A stretch of 64,000 nt of DNA from Gammaproteobacteria bacterium (GCA_029245525.1 JAQWPD010000114.1:1-64000), one strand, 5' to 3'; shown: positions 7,777-17,842, numbered from the stretch's first letter. The notes: a model not told the origin generated them from the sequence alone. Numbers and translations: made by a program.

Positions 7777-9192
7777 TTACATGGCTACCCACAAACACGC
7801 GGCGGCAACCAATGCCAACCAATGAGTACGACGATCTTGTATGGTGAAAACAATCGGGTCATCATGCATCTCGCCACGACGGGTCAGTAGCCACAACCGA
7901 CTAATCCAGTACAACATTATCGGGCACAACAGCCACAACGCCTTGGGGTTCGTATACAACTCACCGCCATCGATATACAGCGCCAATACCATAACCGCCA
8001 AGTAGCCGCTGGCGATACCCATTTGGCTTAGCATGCCCAGATCGACTTCCTGATAACCACGTCCGGCAAGACGATCCTTACCCAAAGAAATTTGCACCTG
8101 CAACTCGGCGTAACGTTTGATCATCGCCAGGCTAAAGAAGGTAAACATCGAGAAAGCCAACAAGTAAAATGTGGCCTCAACCTCAATAGCCGCTGCTCCC
8201 GCAATGAGTCGCATAGTGTAAAGAGCAGCCAGAACCAATACATCGACTAACGCTGCCCGTTTCAAAACTGTTGAATAGGCCAGCGTCAGAATGTAATAAA
8301 GAACCAAGGCAGCCAGAAACCCGGCCGGCAAGAACAAGGCAATACCAAAAGCCAGCAGCGCGAACGCCACCACGCCGATAGCACCGGACAACAACGACAA
8401 GTCTCCGGCCGCAAACGGTCGATGGCACTTGGTGGGGTGCTGCCGATCTGCTGGCAGATCCAACAAATCATTCAATAAATAGACACTGGATGCACACACT
8501 GAGAATGCAATAAATGCCAGGATTGCACCTAACACATAAGGCAGATCCAGCAGGTGATGCGAGAGCACCAAGGGCACAAAAATAAGCCCATTCTTTAGCC
8601 ACTGATGGGGGCGAATCGCACGAACAAAAGCCCCAAGGGATGAGCCACGATCATCGAAACTCGCAATCACATCACTGGCTTTGGCTGCCGCAGCCGCAAC
8701 ACCACTGCCTGGGTTCACCACCACTGCATGCTGCGCGCTCTTCCATACAGCCGTATCAATATGCGCGTTACCGGCATAATCAAATGGCTGGCCGGCAAAC
8801 AATGCTTCAAGCTGTTTGAGCTTGCGTGAACCCGAAACATTCAGCTCACCATCGCTTGCAATCACCGCATCAAAAATACCGAGATGATCTGCAATTTGCT
8901 CAGCGTATTTTTTATCCGAGGCAGTAGCGAGCACTAAGCGTCGGCCAAGCGCCTTCTGCTCGCGAAGCCAATCAAGAAATTCGGTATTCCAGGGCAGTAG
9001 GGTTACGTTTACATCGGCACGGTCAGCAATCTTCCGCTTCATCTGTGCCTTGCCTGCCAGTAGCCACAGCGGTAACAAAAACGCATAGAACAAATTCCGC
9101 TTCAGTAGCGCACACACTGATTCATACAGCAGATCACTGCGGGTGAGTGTTCCGTCAAGGTCAACTACCAAAGGATTCATCGTATTGCTCAT
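7777..9192 (-). CDS. HAD phosphatase - UbiA prenyltransferase fusion (DPPR-synthase-like)
   Basis: A 471-residue two-domain protein if it starts at ATG 9192; an in-frame ATG at 9237 would add 15 residues and overlap the upstream gene. Residues about 6-190 form a HAD-type hydrolase: VVDLDGTLTRSDLL is motif I (DxDGT), ATASDKKYAEQ follows motif II, and AGNAHIDTAVW carries the acidic end. The rest is a multi-pass UbiA-type prenyltransferase with the Asp-rich motif NDLLDLPADRQHPTKCHRP, closely like Rv3806c, which joins phosphoribosyl pyrophosphate to polyprenyl phosphate. The HAD part could remove the 5-phosphate of that product. It acts in the inner membrane. The two-step logic is inferred from domain fusion and the adjacent DprE1/DprE2-like genes. 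Confidence 0.85.
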   Translation of the reverse strand: MSNTMNPLVVDLDGTLTRSDLLYESVCALLKRNLFYAFLLPLWLLAGKAQMKRKIADRADVNVTLLPWNTEFLDWLREQKALGRRLVLATASDKKYAEQIADHLGIFDAVIASDGELNVSGSRKLKQLEALFAGQPFDYAGNAHIDTAVWKSAQHAVVVNPGSGVAAAAAKASDVIASFDDRGSSLGAFVRAIRPHQWLKNGLIFVPLVLSHHLLDLPYVLGAILAFIAFSVCASSVYLLNDLLDLPADRQHPTKCHRPFAAGDLSLLSGAIGVVAFALLAFGIALFLPAGFLAALVLYYILTLAYSTVLKRAALVDVLVLAALYTMRLIAGAAAIEVEATFYLLAFSMFTFFSLAMIKRYAELQVQISLGKDRLAGRGYQEVDLGMLSQMGIASGYLAVMVLALYIDGGELYTNPKALWLLCPIMLYWISRLWLLTRRGEMHDDPIVFTIQDRRTHWLALVAAACLWVAM

Positions 9193-9208
9193 TAAAACAC
9201 TGTTGCGG

Positions 9209-10180
9209 CTAAACACCGCCTCCTTGTTTATCATCAATCATGGCATAGCGACCACCATTGCCGAGCTCTAACTCCAAAGCAGCGACCAAACCAATCGCTA
9301 CTGCAAACCACAATGTTGCTATCCGACAGATTAACACTGCAGACACAGCCACTGGCTCGTCCACACCCACCAAAACCAACAATCCGCCCATAACCACTTC
9401 GGTACCACCTAAGCCACCGGGCACAAAGGACAAAGCACCAACAAGAATACTAACGGCATAAATGCCAACTGCCAAAGGCACTGAAATGTCGAAGCCCAGC
9501 ATCTGAATGACGATATACAATGCCAGTCCTTCAGCCGCCCATGCCAATACACCAATAATCAAGCCGCCATATAGGTTAACCGAACTCAGCAATACACGGG
9601 ATGAGCGCAGCAACTGCAATAGATGACCGGCCATTGCGCGCATTTTTTCTGAGCGTGCTGCCAACGCCTCGATGACTTCCGCTAGCCAATGACTCCGGAT
9701 TACCGGTAACAATAAAATCAACACTACGCTAAGCACTGCAATCAGCCAGCGCCACTCATCAAACATATAAGCAGCAAGCAAAGAGAGCAGCACCATCGAC
9801 ACAATATCCACCAAACGCTCAACAAAAAATGCCGCGATGCTGTCAGCGTAGTTGACATTAAAACGCTTGAGGTAGAGCGAGCGCACTGCTTCGCCGACTT
9901 TTCCGGGGGTTGCTGTAAACGCAAAACCTGCCAAATAAAAACGACAGTTTGGCCACGCAGGAACAGCGCAGCCAAGACTGTTGAGATAGGTCTGCCAACG
10001 CGCAAAACGCAGCAAGTAATTCAATAATGACAAACCCAGAATGGCACACCATCCTGTCAGACCAAGACTCTGCACTTCTTGCCAGACCTCATCAGGGCCG
10101 GCGATAACAACCCACAGACCATAGAACGCAATACTGGCGATCACGGCAATAATGAGATTGCGGACTAGATTAGCGGGCAC
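9209..10180 (-). CDS. Flippase-like membrane protein (LPG synthase TM-domain family)
   Basis: A 323-residue integral membrane protein starting at GTG 10180, with about seven to eight hydrophobic segments. GGLGGTEVVMGGLLVL near residue 260 and FTATPGKVGEAVRSLYLKR near residue 90 are hallmark stretches of the lysylphosphatidylglycerol synthetase transmembrane (UPF0104) family, related to the flippase half of MprF. It is the first gene of the HAD-UbiA/DprE1/DprE2 operon and the next gene starts only 16 bp after its stop. It may translocate the polyprenyl-linked sugar across the inner membrane; this role is an inference from context. Confidence 0.8.
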   Translation of the reverse strand: MPANLVRNLIIAVIASIAFYGLWVVIAGPDEVWQEVQSLGLTGWCAILGLSLLNYLLRFARWQTYLNSLGCAVPAWPNCRFYLAGFAFTATPGKVGEAVRSLYLKRFNVNYADSIAAFFVERLVDIVSMVLLSLLAAYMFDEWRWLIAVLSVVLILLLPVIRSHWLAEVIEALAARSEKMRAMAGHLLQLLRSSRVLLSSVNLYGGLIIGVLAWAAEGLALYIVIQMLGFDISVPLAVGIYAVSILVGALSFVPGGLGGTEVVMGGLLVLVGVDEPVAVSAVLICRIATLWFAVAIGLVAALELELGNGGRYAMIDDKQGGGV

Positions 10181-10312
10181 TGTTTATAGATCTGCGTAAA
10201 GGGTTATGGGGAAAATCAATGACTTTCGAAGAATACTACCAGAAGACCGCAACAAAACGATTGGTTCTAGTTCCCACTTATCAATACCAACAACCGCCGG
10301 TGCTCCCGGTGC

Positions 10313-11155
10313 TTACGTCGTCAATGCGTTTATTCGCGAAGGACACGAATACACATTCATACTTTGCCCGCGCAAAAAACCGACCAACGTCATACCCGAT
10401 TCCCAGGCCAGATCAACGGCCAAACCCGAGGGAGCGCCTATGGCAGCCAACATTGGGCTTGCAGCCATACGGCTTTTTTGCACCAACTCAAAACCTGCTC
10501 TGCCACTAAGTAAAATGCCATACTTGGATAATGGCAAGCGCCCCGCAAGAAACGCAGCACCGATTAATTTATCGAGGGCATTGTGACGGCCAACGTCTTC
10601 ATAGACAGATTCAATACCACCCTCTGTATCAAAGAGTGCCGCAGCATGTGCACTGCCAGTGCGGGCAAACGCACCCTGCCGACGCAATAACTCAGCTGGC
10701 AATGCCTGCAGCAGCTCTGCACTGCTAATGAACGGCGCTTCGGGAACCGGAAAAGGCGCAACCGCACGCAATGCCTCCAACGAGGTTTTGCCACACACGC
10801 CGCAAGATGAGTTGGTGTAAAAATGCCGCTCCAACAATTTTAAATCCGGAACCAAGCCAGACCGTAAACTGACCACAGCACGATTATCGACTGTACTTAT
10901 TGCGATGATATCTGAAGGCGCAGAGATGACCCCTTCTGTAAAAAAGAAACCGACGGCTAACACATCATCATGACCCGGCGTACGCATTGTGATGGCAATG
11001 GTTTTCTCGATGCATTGATTCTGATCATCACTCTGGTTTGAGGGGTCAGAATAAGCCAATACCAGCTCAAGAGGCTCCTCAACAACCAAGTGGTCCTGCT
11101 GCTCAAGGCCGCCCGGAATCCGCCGCACACTTACCCGCTGCAAACTATTGCTCAT
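10313..11155 (-). CDS. fdhD: Sulfurtransferase FdhD for molybdenum enzymes
   Basis: A 280-residue protein of the FdhD family, which hands sulfur from IscS to the molybdenum cofactor so that formate dehydrogenase becomes active in the cytoplasm. The redox motif SSCGVCGKTS (CxxC) is near residue 120; EEPLELVL near the N-terminus, AVGFFFTEGV, and the DVGRHNALDKLIG and LSGRAGFELVQKS stretches are all typical. Length is normal. The ATG overlaps the stop of the upstream GlcD-like gene (ATGA), so the two are translationally coupled. No formate dehydrogenase structural gene lies in this window, but moaA, moeA and moaB are nearby. Confidence 0.93.
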   Translation of the reverse strand: MSNSLQRVSVRRIPGGLEQQDHLVVEEPLELVLAYSDPSNQSDDQNQCIEKTIAITMRTPGHDDVLAVGFFFTEGVISAPSDIIAISTVDNRAVVSLRSGLVPDLKLLERHFYTNSSCGVCGKTSLEALRAVAPFPVPEAPFISSAELLQALPAELLRRQGAFARTGSAHAAALFDTEGGIESVYEDVGRHNALDKLIGAAFLAGRLPLSKYGILLSGRAGFELVQKSRMAASPMLAAIGAPSGLAVDLAWESGMTLVGFLRGQSMNVYSCPSRINALTT

Positions 11156-12555
11156 TGCAGGCCATGCCCGCCATTCATATCAAACACCTTACCGGGGTTG
11201 AGCAAGCCATCCGGGTCAAGCGCCTGCTTCAACGCCTGCATCAAGCGAATTTCTGCATCGCTGCGGGACAGACACAACCAAAACTTCTTCTCAAGACCAA
11301 TACCGTGCTCGGCAGATACAGAGCCACCAAAAGCCTGCAGCGGCTGATAAATAGCGCTTTCAACAATGGCACGACTGTATTCTGCTCCGGGTGATACGAC
11401 GAAGTGAAGATTGCCATCGCCAACATGACCAAAAACAAAGCTGCGATGCTCCGGCAATGCGCTGTCCAGTTTTTGCAACACCTGATCAACGTAAGCCGAC
11501 ATGTCTTGCAATGGCAAGCTCACATCAAACACAATGCTTTCGCCAAAATTCAGACACGCCTCAACGTTATCCCTAATCGCCCAGAAGCTATCACGCTCTT
11601 TGCCGGATTTCGCCACAACGGCATCGGCCAATAAACCCTGCTCGGCAGCAGCACTCAGCACCGCAAGAAACTGCTCCTCGTCAACCGCCGGATCGGGTCC
11701 TAGTGCCTCCACCAAAACATAGTGAGAGCTGCCGTCGGCGAGCGGCGCATTCAGGCCCGCTGCGGCAGTCTGGTAAAAGCTCCGCCACAGGCATTCAAAG
11801 GCGGATAAGCGACCGCCTAACTCGCGATCCAGAAACGGCAACAAAGACTGCACCTGCGTAAAACTCTCACACGCAATAAAAGCAGTAGATTCGGAGCGGC
11901 ATGAGGGACGCAACCGCAATACAGCGCGCGTCACAATACCCAAGGTTCCTTCTGTGCCAATAAACAACTGCTTCAGATCATAGCCGGCGTTGTTCTTAAG
12001 CATCTTAGTCATAGAGCTAATCACCGTGCCATCAGCAAGCACTGCTTCTAAGCCGAGAACCATGTCACGAGTCATGCCATAGCGAAGCACGCGGTTACCG
12101 CCGGCGTTGGTGGCAATATTGCCGCCAATAGTGCAACTGCCCCGCGCGCCTAAATCCAGCGGCAACATAAGATCTGCGTCATTGGCAGCGCGCTGCGCCA
12201 ACTCCAGCGGCACGCCGGCCTGCACCGTCATGCAACGATTTATCTCATCAACAGACTCAATGCCGGTCATACATTCCAAGGAAACCACAAGGTCACCCGG
12301 GCCCGACACACAGCCCTCAACCAAACCTGTGCGACCGCCATGAGTCACCACGGGTTGCCCAATGGCATGACAAAGCCGCAGTACGCCCGATAATTGTTCG
12401 GTGCTTGCAGGCCGGACAATTGCCAATGCCTGCACCGGACGATCGTCCCAGATGCCAACCTGCCGTGCTGACACATCGGCGCCGCTAAGCACTGCGCCGC
12501 TGCCCAACTCCGTGCGCAATTGTTTCAAGAGCTTTGACTGTGAATGATTGCTCAT
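11152..12555 (-). CDS. FAD-binding 2-hydroxyacid dehydrogenase, GlcD-type
   Basis: A 467-residue flavoprotein. The start is set at ATG 12555, just after the upstream acyl-CoA ligase stop, because homologues begin near SKLLKQLRTELG; an in-frame extension to 12660 would overlap that gene by about 100 nt. The FAD site is THGGRTGLVEGCV and RGSCTIGGNIATNAGG; the C-terminal half has FGHVGDGNLHFVV and the end motif VSAEHGIGLEKK...LDPDGLLNPGKVF. These are shared by D-lactate, D-2-hydroxyglutarate and glycolate dehydrogenases (GlcD family). It oxidises a D-2-hydroxy acid to a 2-keto acid at the cytoplasmic membrane; the exact acid cannot be told. Confidence 0.87.
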   Translation of the reverse strand: MSNHSQSKLLKQLRTELGSGAVLSGADVSARQVGIWDDRPVQALAIVRPASTEQLSGVLRLCHAIGQPVVTHGGRTGLVEGCVSGPGDLVVSLECMTGIESVDEINRCMTVQAGVPLELAQRAANDADLMLPLDLGARGSCTIGGNIATNAGGNRVLRYGMTRDMVLGLEAVLADGTVISSMTKMLKNNAGYDLKQLFIGTEGTLGIVTRAVLRLRPSCRSESTAFIACESFTQVQSLLPFLDRELGGRLSAFECLWRSFYQTAAAGLNAPLADGSSHYVLVEALGPDPAVDEEQFLAVLSAAAEQGLLADAVVAKSGKERDSFWAIRDNVEACLNFGESIVFDVSLPLQDMSAYVDQVLQKLDSALPEHRSFVFGHVGDGNLHFVVSPGAEYSRAIVESAIYQPLQAFGGSVSAEHGIGLEKKFWLCLSRSDAEIRLMQALKQALDPDGLLNPGKVFDMNGGHGLQ

Positions 12556-12562
12556 AGATAAC

Positions 12563-14212
12563 TCATTCAGGCACTTCCGGCAACGCGTAATCGACATACA
12601 GCTCGCGCAATGTTCGCTTTTGCAATTTGCCAGTGGCAGTGTGCGGCAGCTCGGCAACAAACTCTACTGCGTCGGGCACCCACCACGATGCCACCTTCCC
12701 CTCAAACCAGGCGAGCATATCCTGCTTACTAAGCTCGGCATCCGCTTTTTTGATGACCAGCAATAGCGGCCGCTCACTCCACGTAGGGTGTGATACACCA
12801 ATCACTGCCGCTTCGAGCACAGCAGGATGATTAACCGCGGTGTTCTCCAATTCTATTGAACTGATCCACTCCCCACCGGATTTAATAACATCCTTGCTCC
12901 GGTCGGTTATCAGCATGAAGCCATTGGCATCAATAGTGGCTATATCCCCCGTATTGAACCAGCCATCGGTGTCCAGCGTTGGCGATGCATCGGGATCACT
13001 CCGGTAGTAGTCCATACAAACCCATGGGCCACGCGCCTTTAATGCGCCATAGCTAAGGCCATCCCATGGCAATTCCTTATCATCGTCATCGGTAATTTTT
13101 ATTTCCACGCCAAAGAGTCCACGCCCCTGGCGCAGCCGCAGGCGCATCACCTCGGAGGCTGGCAACTCATCCATTCCGGGTTTAAGTGTATTGATCACAC
13201 CCATCGGACTCATCTCGGTCATGCCCCAGCCATGCAGAACGCTAACCCCATGAACGTCGGCCATAACGGAGATCACTTTCTCCGGACAGGCGGCACCACC
13301 AACAACAATTCGTTGCAAGCGGGTAAGGTTCTTATCATTAAGCTGCAACCAGTTCAGCAACGCCAAAAAGATTGTCGGCACGCCCAATGACGCCGTCACT
13401 CCCTCTGTTTCGATCAAATGGAATAAAGCTTCGCCATCTCCCAGCCCCTGCCCGACTAAAACCAATTTTCCGCCGGTCATGGGCACTGAATAGGGTATGC
13501 CCCAGGCATTCACATGAAACATCGGCACCAACGGCATAACACAGTCTGCCGCAGCCAGGTTCAGCGCATCCGGAAGCGCCGTTGCGTAAGCGTGCAGAAT
13601 AGTTGAGCGATGGCTGTACAGCACGCCCTTGGGATTGCCGGTAGTACCCGATGTGTAGCACAGCGAACAGGCCTGATTTTCGTCAAGCGAGGGCCACAAA
13701 AAACTGTCCGACTGTGCGGCCAGCAAATCCTCATAGCAGAGCAAATCCTCGAGCTTACTCTCCGGCATATGCTCACGGTCAGATAGCACCACGATATGTT
13801 CGACCGTGATTAATTTATCACGGAAGCCTTCCAGAATCGGCAAGAACACCGGGTCAACAAACAGTACCCGATCTTCAGCATGATTAATAATGTATTCAAT
13901 CTGCTCAGAAAATAATCGTGGATTAATGGTGTGCACCACCAAACCTGAGCACGACACCCCATAGTACAACTCGAAATGTCGGTGATCATTCCAGGCTAAT
14001 GTGCCCACTCTATCGCTAGCAGTCGCATCAAGGCCTAATGCCGCCAGTGCATTTGCCAGCTTTCTGGAACGGGCAAACGCTTCGCTATAGGTGTAACGAA
14101 ACAACGCATGGTCATGCGTAACAGAAACAATTTCCGCGGTGGGTGAATTTTTTTCTGCAAACCGCAAAATGCCAGTAATAAGCAATTGCGCATCCATCAT
14201 CAAGCCCTGCAT
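12563..14212 (-). CDS. Acyl-CoA ligase, AlkK/DmdB-type AMP-binding enzyme
   Basis: A 549-residue adenylate-forming enzyme. The ATG at 14212 has GGAG 5 nt ahead and gives the usual family start [16 protein letters not shown]; a TTG further up is the alternative. Motifs in order: [17 protein letters not shown] near residue 180 (P-loop), [12 protein letters not shown] near 330, [13 protein letters not shown] near 420, [20 protein letters not shown] near 440 and the catalytic Lys in [11 protein letters not shown] near 530. These match the medium-chain fatty acid (AlkK) and methylmercaptopropionate (DmdB) CoA ligase branch. It lies 49 bp after moaA and just before the GlcD-like gene. Substrate chain type is uncertain. 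Confidence 0.87.
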   Translation of the reverse strand: MQGLMMDAQLLITGILRFAEKNSPTAEIVSVTHDHALFRYTYSEAFARSRKLANALAALGLDATASDRVGTLAWNDHRHFELYYGVSCSGLVVHTINPRLFSEQIEYIINHAEDRVLFVDPVFLPILEGFRDKLITVEHIVVLSDREHMPESKLEDLLCYEDLLAAQSDSFLWPSLDENQACSLCYTSGTTGNPKGVLYSHRSTILHAYATALPDALNLAAADCVMPLVPMFHVNAWGIPYSVPMTGGKLVLVGQGLGDGEALFHLIETEGVTASLGVPTIFLALLNWLQLNDKNLTRLQRIVVGGAACPEKVISVMADVHGVSVLHGWGMTEMSPMGVINTLKPGMDELPASEVMRLRLRQGRGLFGVEIKITDDDDKELPWDGLSYGALKARGPWVCMDYYRSDPDASPTLDTDGWFNTGDIATIDANGFMLITDRSKDVIKSGGEWISSIELENTAVNHPAVLEAAVIGVSHPTWSERPLLLVIKKADAELSKQDMLAWFEGKVASWWVPDAVEFVAELPHTATGKLQKRTLRELYVDYALPEVPE

Positions 14213-14261
14213 CTCAACTCCGGCAATCAATTACGACGGTTGACCAACTATAGTGCGAACT

Positions 14262-15311
14262 TCATCCGCCGATATAATACATCTCAACTTTTTCGCTGCG
14301 GTCTTTGCCTTCCGCACGCTCTTCGCTGTAGCGATCAGTGCGACTGCGCCAGGCACGGGTCAGCAGGTCCAGTAATTCGGCATCGCTGGCGCCTGCTCGC
14401 AATGGATCGCGCAAATCAAGACCACTGGATGCAAATAAACAGGTATAGAGCTTACCGTCCGATGACAAACGCGCACGGGTGCAAGAGCCACAGAAAGGCT
14501 CAGATACTGATGTAATAAAACCAATTTCTCCGGCACCATCATCAAATATATAGCGACTGGCTACCTCACCGTGGTAGTTGCGCTGCGCAGGTGTTATCGC
14601 CCATCGCGCAGAAATTCTCTGCAGCAATTCAGCGGCCGGCACTGTGTCAGAACGTTGCCAGTGGTTAATTGTGCCCACATCCATGTACTCAATAAAGCGC
14701 ACGATGACACCAGTGCTACGAAAGTGTTCAATAAGCTCAAATACCGCCGACTCATTCATCTCACGTTTAATAACTGCATTAATCTTAATGGGTGTAAGGC
14801 CCGCTTCTGCTGCCTCGCTTATTCCACGCAATACCTTGTCTTTGCTGCCGCGGCCACCGCTCATGGTCAAAAATGTTTTCTCATCCAGCGAATCAAGACT
14901 CACTGTTACACGGTCAAGACCGGCCGCCTTCAATGCGGCAGCATGTTGCGGCAGCAAAATGCCATTGGTGGTAAGCGCGACATCATCGATACCTTCAATA
15001 GCGCCAAGGTCTCCAATAAGGTCGGGCAAGCCCGCACGCAGCAATGGTTCGCCGCCCGTGATGCGCAGCTTATGCACGCCGATGCCAGCAAACAAACGCG
15101 CTAAACGGGTAATTTCATCAAATGACAGGCGTTCATCCGAGCCCATAAACTGAAAATCTTTGTGGTATTTGTCTTCCGGCATGCAATATGGGCAACGGAA
15201 GTTGCAGCGATCCATGACTGAAATACGCAAGTCGCGCAGCGCGCGCCCAAACTGATCGTTAATGCCTGCGGCCTGGGAACTGTCCCGAAATTCGATGACT
15301 TTCTCTTCCAT
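14262..15311 (-). CDS. moaA: GTP 3',8-cyclase MoaA (molybdenum cofactor)
   Basis: A 349-residue radical-SAM enzyme performing the first step of molybdopterin synthesis, GTP to 3',8-cyclo-7,8-dihydro-GTP. The N-terminal cluster motif is CNFRCPYCMP (CxxxCxxC) near residue 39; LRITGGEPLLR follows. The second 4Fe-4S cluster uses Cys in EPFCGSCTRARLSSDGKLYTCLF near 260-285. The C-terminus ends in YYIGG, the conserved Gly-Gly tail needed for catalysis. It leads a minus-strand run with an acyl-CoA ligase, a GlcD-like enzyme and fdhD, and is divergent from the quinone oxidoreductase-moeA operon. Confidence 0.95.
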   Translation of the reverse strand: MEEKVIEFRDSSQAAGINDQFGRALRDLRISVMDRCNFRCPYCMPEDKYHKDFQFMGSDERLSFDEITRLARLFAGIGVHKLRITGGEPLLRAGLPDLIGDLGAIEGIDDVALTTNGILLPQHAAALKAAGLDRVTVSLDSLDEKTFLTMSGGRGSKDKVLRGISEAAEAGLTPIKINAVIKREMNESAVFELIEHFRSTGVIVRFIEYMDVGTINHWQRSDTVPAAELLQRISARWAITPAQRNYHGEVASRYIFDDGAGEIGFITSVSEPFCGSCTRARLSSDGKLYTCLFASSGLDLRDPLRAGASDAELLDLLTRAWRSRTDRYSEERAEGKDRSEKVEMYYIGG

Positions 15312-15419
15312 GGTTGTATCGTCTGACTTGTTAGGTGTGACGCGGCACTCGCTTGACGAGCTATTGCCTGAACGACCCTGCGGGCTCGCGGAAGCATAAA
15401 GCTGCCTGATGCTGCAATA

Positions 15420-15447
15420 ATGACAGGGTAGCTTACTGGTTTATACT
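15420..15447 (+). promoter_or_regulatory. Candidate sigma-70 promoter for the qor-like/moeA operon
   Basis: ATGACA (15420-15425) and TATACT (15442-15447) are separated by 16 bp in the divergent region between moaA and the quinone oxidoreductase. A transcript from here would have an untranslated leader of about 80 nt before the ATG at 15535. Called by eye from the consensus only. Confidence 0.45.
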
Positions 15448-15534
15448 CCTTTCCCCTTTAATATAAGTCATCGGGCCGGTTGGCAGTCAGCAACCCCTCC
15501 CCTCAGCAGCCAGAAAGGCCAACAGACACCAGGC

Positions 15535-16554
15535 ATGAATAAAAACCTCCCAGATACCATGACCGCCGTTACCATTAGTGCACCCGGCGGTCCTGACGTG
15601 CTGCAAACCCTGTCATTACCGCTGCCCTCACCCTCCAATAACGAGGTATTGATCAAGGTCGCTGCTGCCGGAGTCAACCGGCCCGATTGCCTTCAGCGTC
15701 AAGGCCTTTACCCGCCACCTGCCGGCGCATCTGAAATCCCCGGCCTAGAAGTATCGGGCGAAATTATTGCCGCTGGCAGCAACTGCATACGATTTAAACC
15801 TGGCGATCAAGTCTGTGCACTACTCACCGGCGGTGGCTATGCCGAGTACTGTGTCGCGCCCGAAGTGCAGTGCCTGCCAATACCCAAGGGCATCAGCCTG
15901 ACCGATGCCGCAAGCCTTCCAGAAACCTACTTCACGGTTTGGAGCAATGTATTTCAGCGCGGACAACTGCGCTCGGGCGAAAATCTGCTGGTTCATGGCG
16001 GCGCCAGCGGCATTGGCTCAACCGCTATTCAACTCGGCAAGGCCTTCGGCGCCACAGTATTTGCAACGGCAGGCAGCGATGAAAAAATTGAGTTCTGCGA
16101 AACACTCGGTGCGGCCAAGGCGTTCAATTACCATAACGATGATTTTGTCAGCTGTGTTAAGAGCGTGACTAATGACCATGGCGTTGATGTAATACTGGAT
16201 ATTGTTGGCGGGAAATATCTTGCGCAGAACACTAAACTGCTGCGAGCCGACGGCCGTTTGGTTGTCGTCGCCGTACTCGGCGGAGCTAAGGCAGAGTTAA
16301 ATCTCGCGCAGGTATTAATGAAACGTCTCACCGTTACCGGCTCAACCTTACGAGCCAGGCCGCCAGCGGTAAAACAGCTTATAGCCGCTGATCTCGAAGA
16401 ATATGTTTGGCCACTGTTCGCCGCAGGGAAATTGCAACCCACGATTCAGAAAGCGCTCTCACTTGATGAGGCAGCAGAATCTCACCGCATTCTCGAAGCC
16501 AATGAAGCCCAAGGCAAAATTGTACTGAAGGTTGCCGATTATCCACATGACTAA
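15535..16554 (+). CDS. NAD(P)H-quinone oxidoreductase, PIG3-like zinc-free MDR
   Basis: A 339-residue medium-chain dehydrogenase/reductase without the structural zinc Cys set. The substrate-binding N-terminal domain has NRPDCLQRQGLYPPPAG near residue 50, typical of PIG3-type quinone oxidoreductases; the Rossmann fold has LLVHGGASGIGSTAIQLGKAFG near 145-165 and ATAGSDEKIEFCETLGA after it. It reduces quinones or related enones with NAD(P)H in the cytoplasm. Its stop overlaps the start of moeA by 8 nt, so the genes are probably co-translated; a link to cofactor metabolism is not otherwise apparent. Confidence 0.88.
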   Translation: MNKNLPDTMTAVTISAPGGPDVLQTLSLPLPSPSNNEVLIKVAAAGVNRPDCLQRQGLYPPPAGASEIPGLEVSGEIIAAGSNCIRFKPGDQVCALLTGGGYAEYCVAPEVQCLPIPKGISLTDAASLPETYFTVWSNVFQRGQLRSGENLLVHGGASGIGSTAIQLGKAFGATVFATAGSDEKIEFCETLGAAKAFNYHNDDFVSCVKSVTNDHGVDVILDIVGGKYLAQNTKLLRADGRLVVVAVLGGAKAELNLAQVLMKRLTVTGSTLRARPPAVKQLIAADLEEYVWPLFAAGKLQPTIQKALSLDEAAESHRILEANEAQGKIVLKVADYPHD

Positions 16555-17794
16555 AGTACCAACAACCAGACCAACCGAAACTGACAACTTCCGTATCAGC
16601 GTCACTGAAGCAGAACAGCTTATTGCCAAAAATCTGCCTGCAGCTCCGACTGCTACGGTCAGTCTGGCGGAAGCCAATCAGCATATTCTCCGTGAAGCCA
16701 TTTCTGCCGAACGCGATCAGCCACCATTCCATCGTGCAACCATGGATGGCATCGCAATAGCAGCCAGCGAAGCTCAGACAGATGAAACCACACGCTTTAG
16801 TGTTGCCGGCATACAGGCTGCCGGCCAGGCTGCTGCCACCTTACCGCCCGACTGCTGCATCGAAGTGATGACCGGCGCTGTTATGCCCAGCGGCGCCAAC
16901 ACAGTGATTCCAATAGAGCGGATAGCAGTAACAAATGGCATTGCGGAAATCGAGCCTGGCTATGCTTTCAAGCCTGGTCAATTTGTCCATCGGCGTGGCT
17001 CTGATCATCATCAAGGCGACCCTCTGCTGTCTGCTGGCATCCGAATTGGTCCGCCTGAAATGGCTGTACTTGCAGCCGCCGGCAAGGCAAGCGTGCAGGT
17101 CTCAGTCACACCAAAAGTGGCGGTGATTTCCACCGGCGATGAGCTTGTTGATGTGGGCTTACCTATTAGCGACTCGCAAATTCGATCAAGCAATGATCGC
17201 GCTATTGCTGCAGCATTGCAGCAGGCGGGCGCCAATGATGTGAGCCGATACTCGTACAAAGATGATCCTGAGCAACTGCGCAACGGGCTTCGCCAACTGC
17301 TGGCAACTAACGACATATTGGTATTAAGTGGTGGCGTCTCGATGGGCAAGTACGACTATCTCCCCCAAGTGTTGGCAGAATTGGGCATCCGCGTAATATT
17401 TCATAAAATCACCCAACGCCCTGGCCTGCCTATGTGGTTCGGCATGTCCACAGATAACCAGCCGGTGTTTGCCCTGCCCGGAAACCCGGTCTCCGCTCTG
17501 GTATGCCTTACCCGCTATGTGCTTCCTGCAATCCAGCAAAGCTTGCAGGCGAGCTCAAACAGCACTCATGAGCAGGTGGCGCTGGCACAGCCACTCAACT
17601 TCGATGCTGAACTCAGCTGGTTTGTGCCGGTCACACTGGGGTATGCGGCTGATGGACGCACCCTAGCTACGCCGCGCTTAACCAACACCTCCGGTGATTT
17701 TTGCGCCTTAAGCGGTACCGTCGGTTTTATTGAATTACCGCGTGAAACCAACGACTTTCCTGCAGGCTATGTGGCCAGACTGTTCCGCTGGTAA
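16547..17794 (+). CDS. moeA: Molybdopterin molybdenumtransferase MoeA
   Basis: A 415-residue MoeA-family protein that inserts molybdate into adenylylated molybdopterin. The ATG at 16547 overlaps the upstream stop (ATGACTAA). Landmarks: FHRATMDGIAI near residue 65, VMTGAVMPSGANTVIPIE near 105, ISTGDELVD near 195, LSGGVSMGKYDYLPQVL near 260 and ALPGNPVSALVC near 310. All four MoeA domains appear to be present and length is normal. It sits in a plus-strand run with a quinone oxidoreductase, moaB, gloB and a CPXCG protein. Confidence 0.95.
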   Translation: MTKVPTTRPTETDNFRISVTEAEQLIAKNLPAAPTATVSLAEANQHILREAISAERDQPPFHRATMDGIAIAASEAQTDETTRFSVAGIQAAGQAAATLPPDCCIEVMTGAVMPSGANTVIPIERIAVTNGIAEIEPGYAFKPGQFVHRRGSDHHQGDPLLSAGIRIGPPEMAVLAAAGKASVQVSVTPKVAVISTGDELVDVGLPISDSQIRSSNDRAIAAALQQAGANDVSRYSYKDDPEQLRNGLRQLLATNDILVLSGGVSMGKYDYLPQVLAELGIRVIFHKITQRPGLPMWFGMSTDNQPVFALPGNPVSALVCLTRYVLPAIQQSLQASSNSTHEQVALAQPLNFDAELSWFVPVTLGYAADGRTLATPRLTNTSGDFCALSGTVGFIELPRETNDFPAGYVARLFRW

Positions 17795-17842
17795 GCATCT
17801 TCTTTCATGCATCACGAAAAGACTTTGCTATGCTTGCCGGCT

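Noticed and set aside
10206-10586. Plus-strand ORFs overlapping fdhD
   Set aside because: They lie antisense to a well-supported gene and show no family features.
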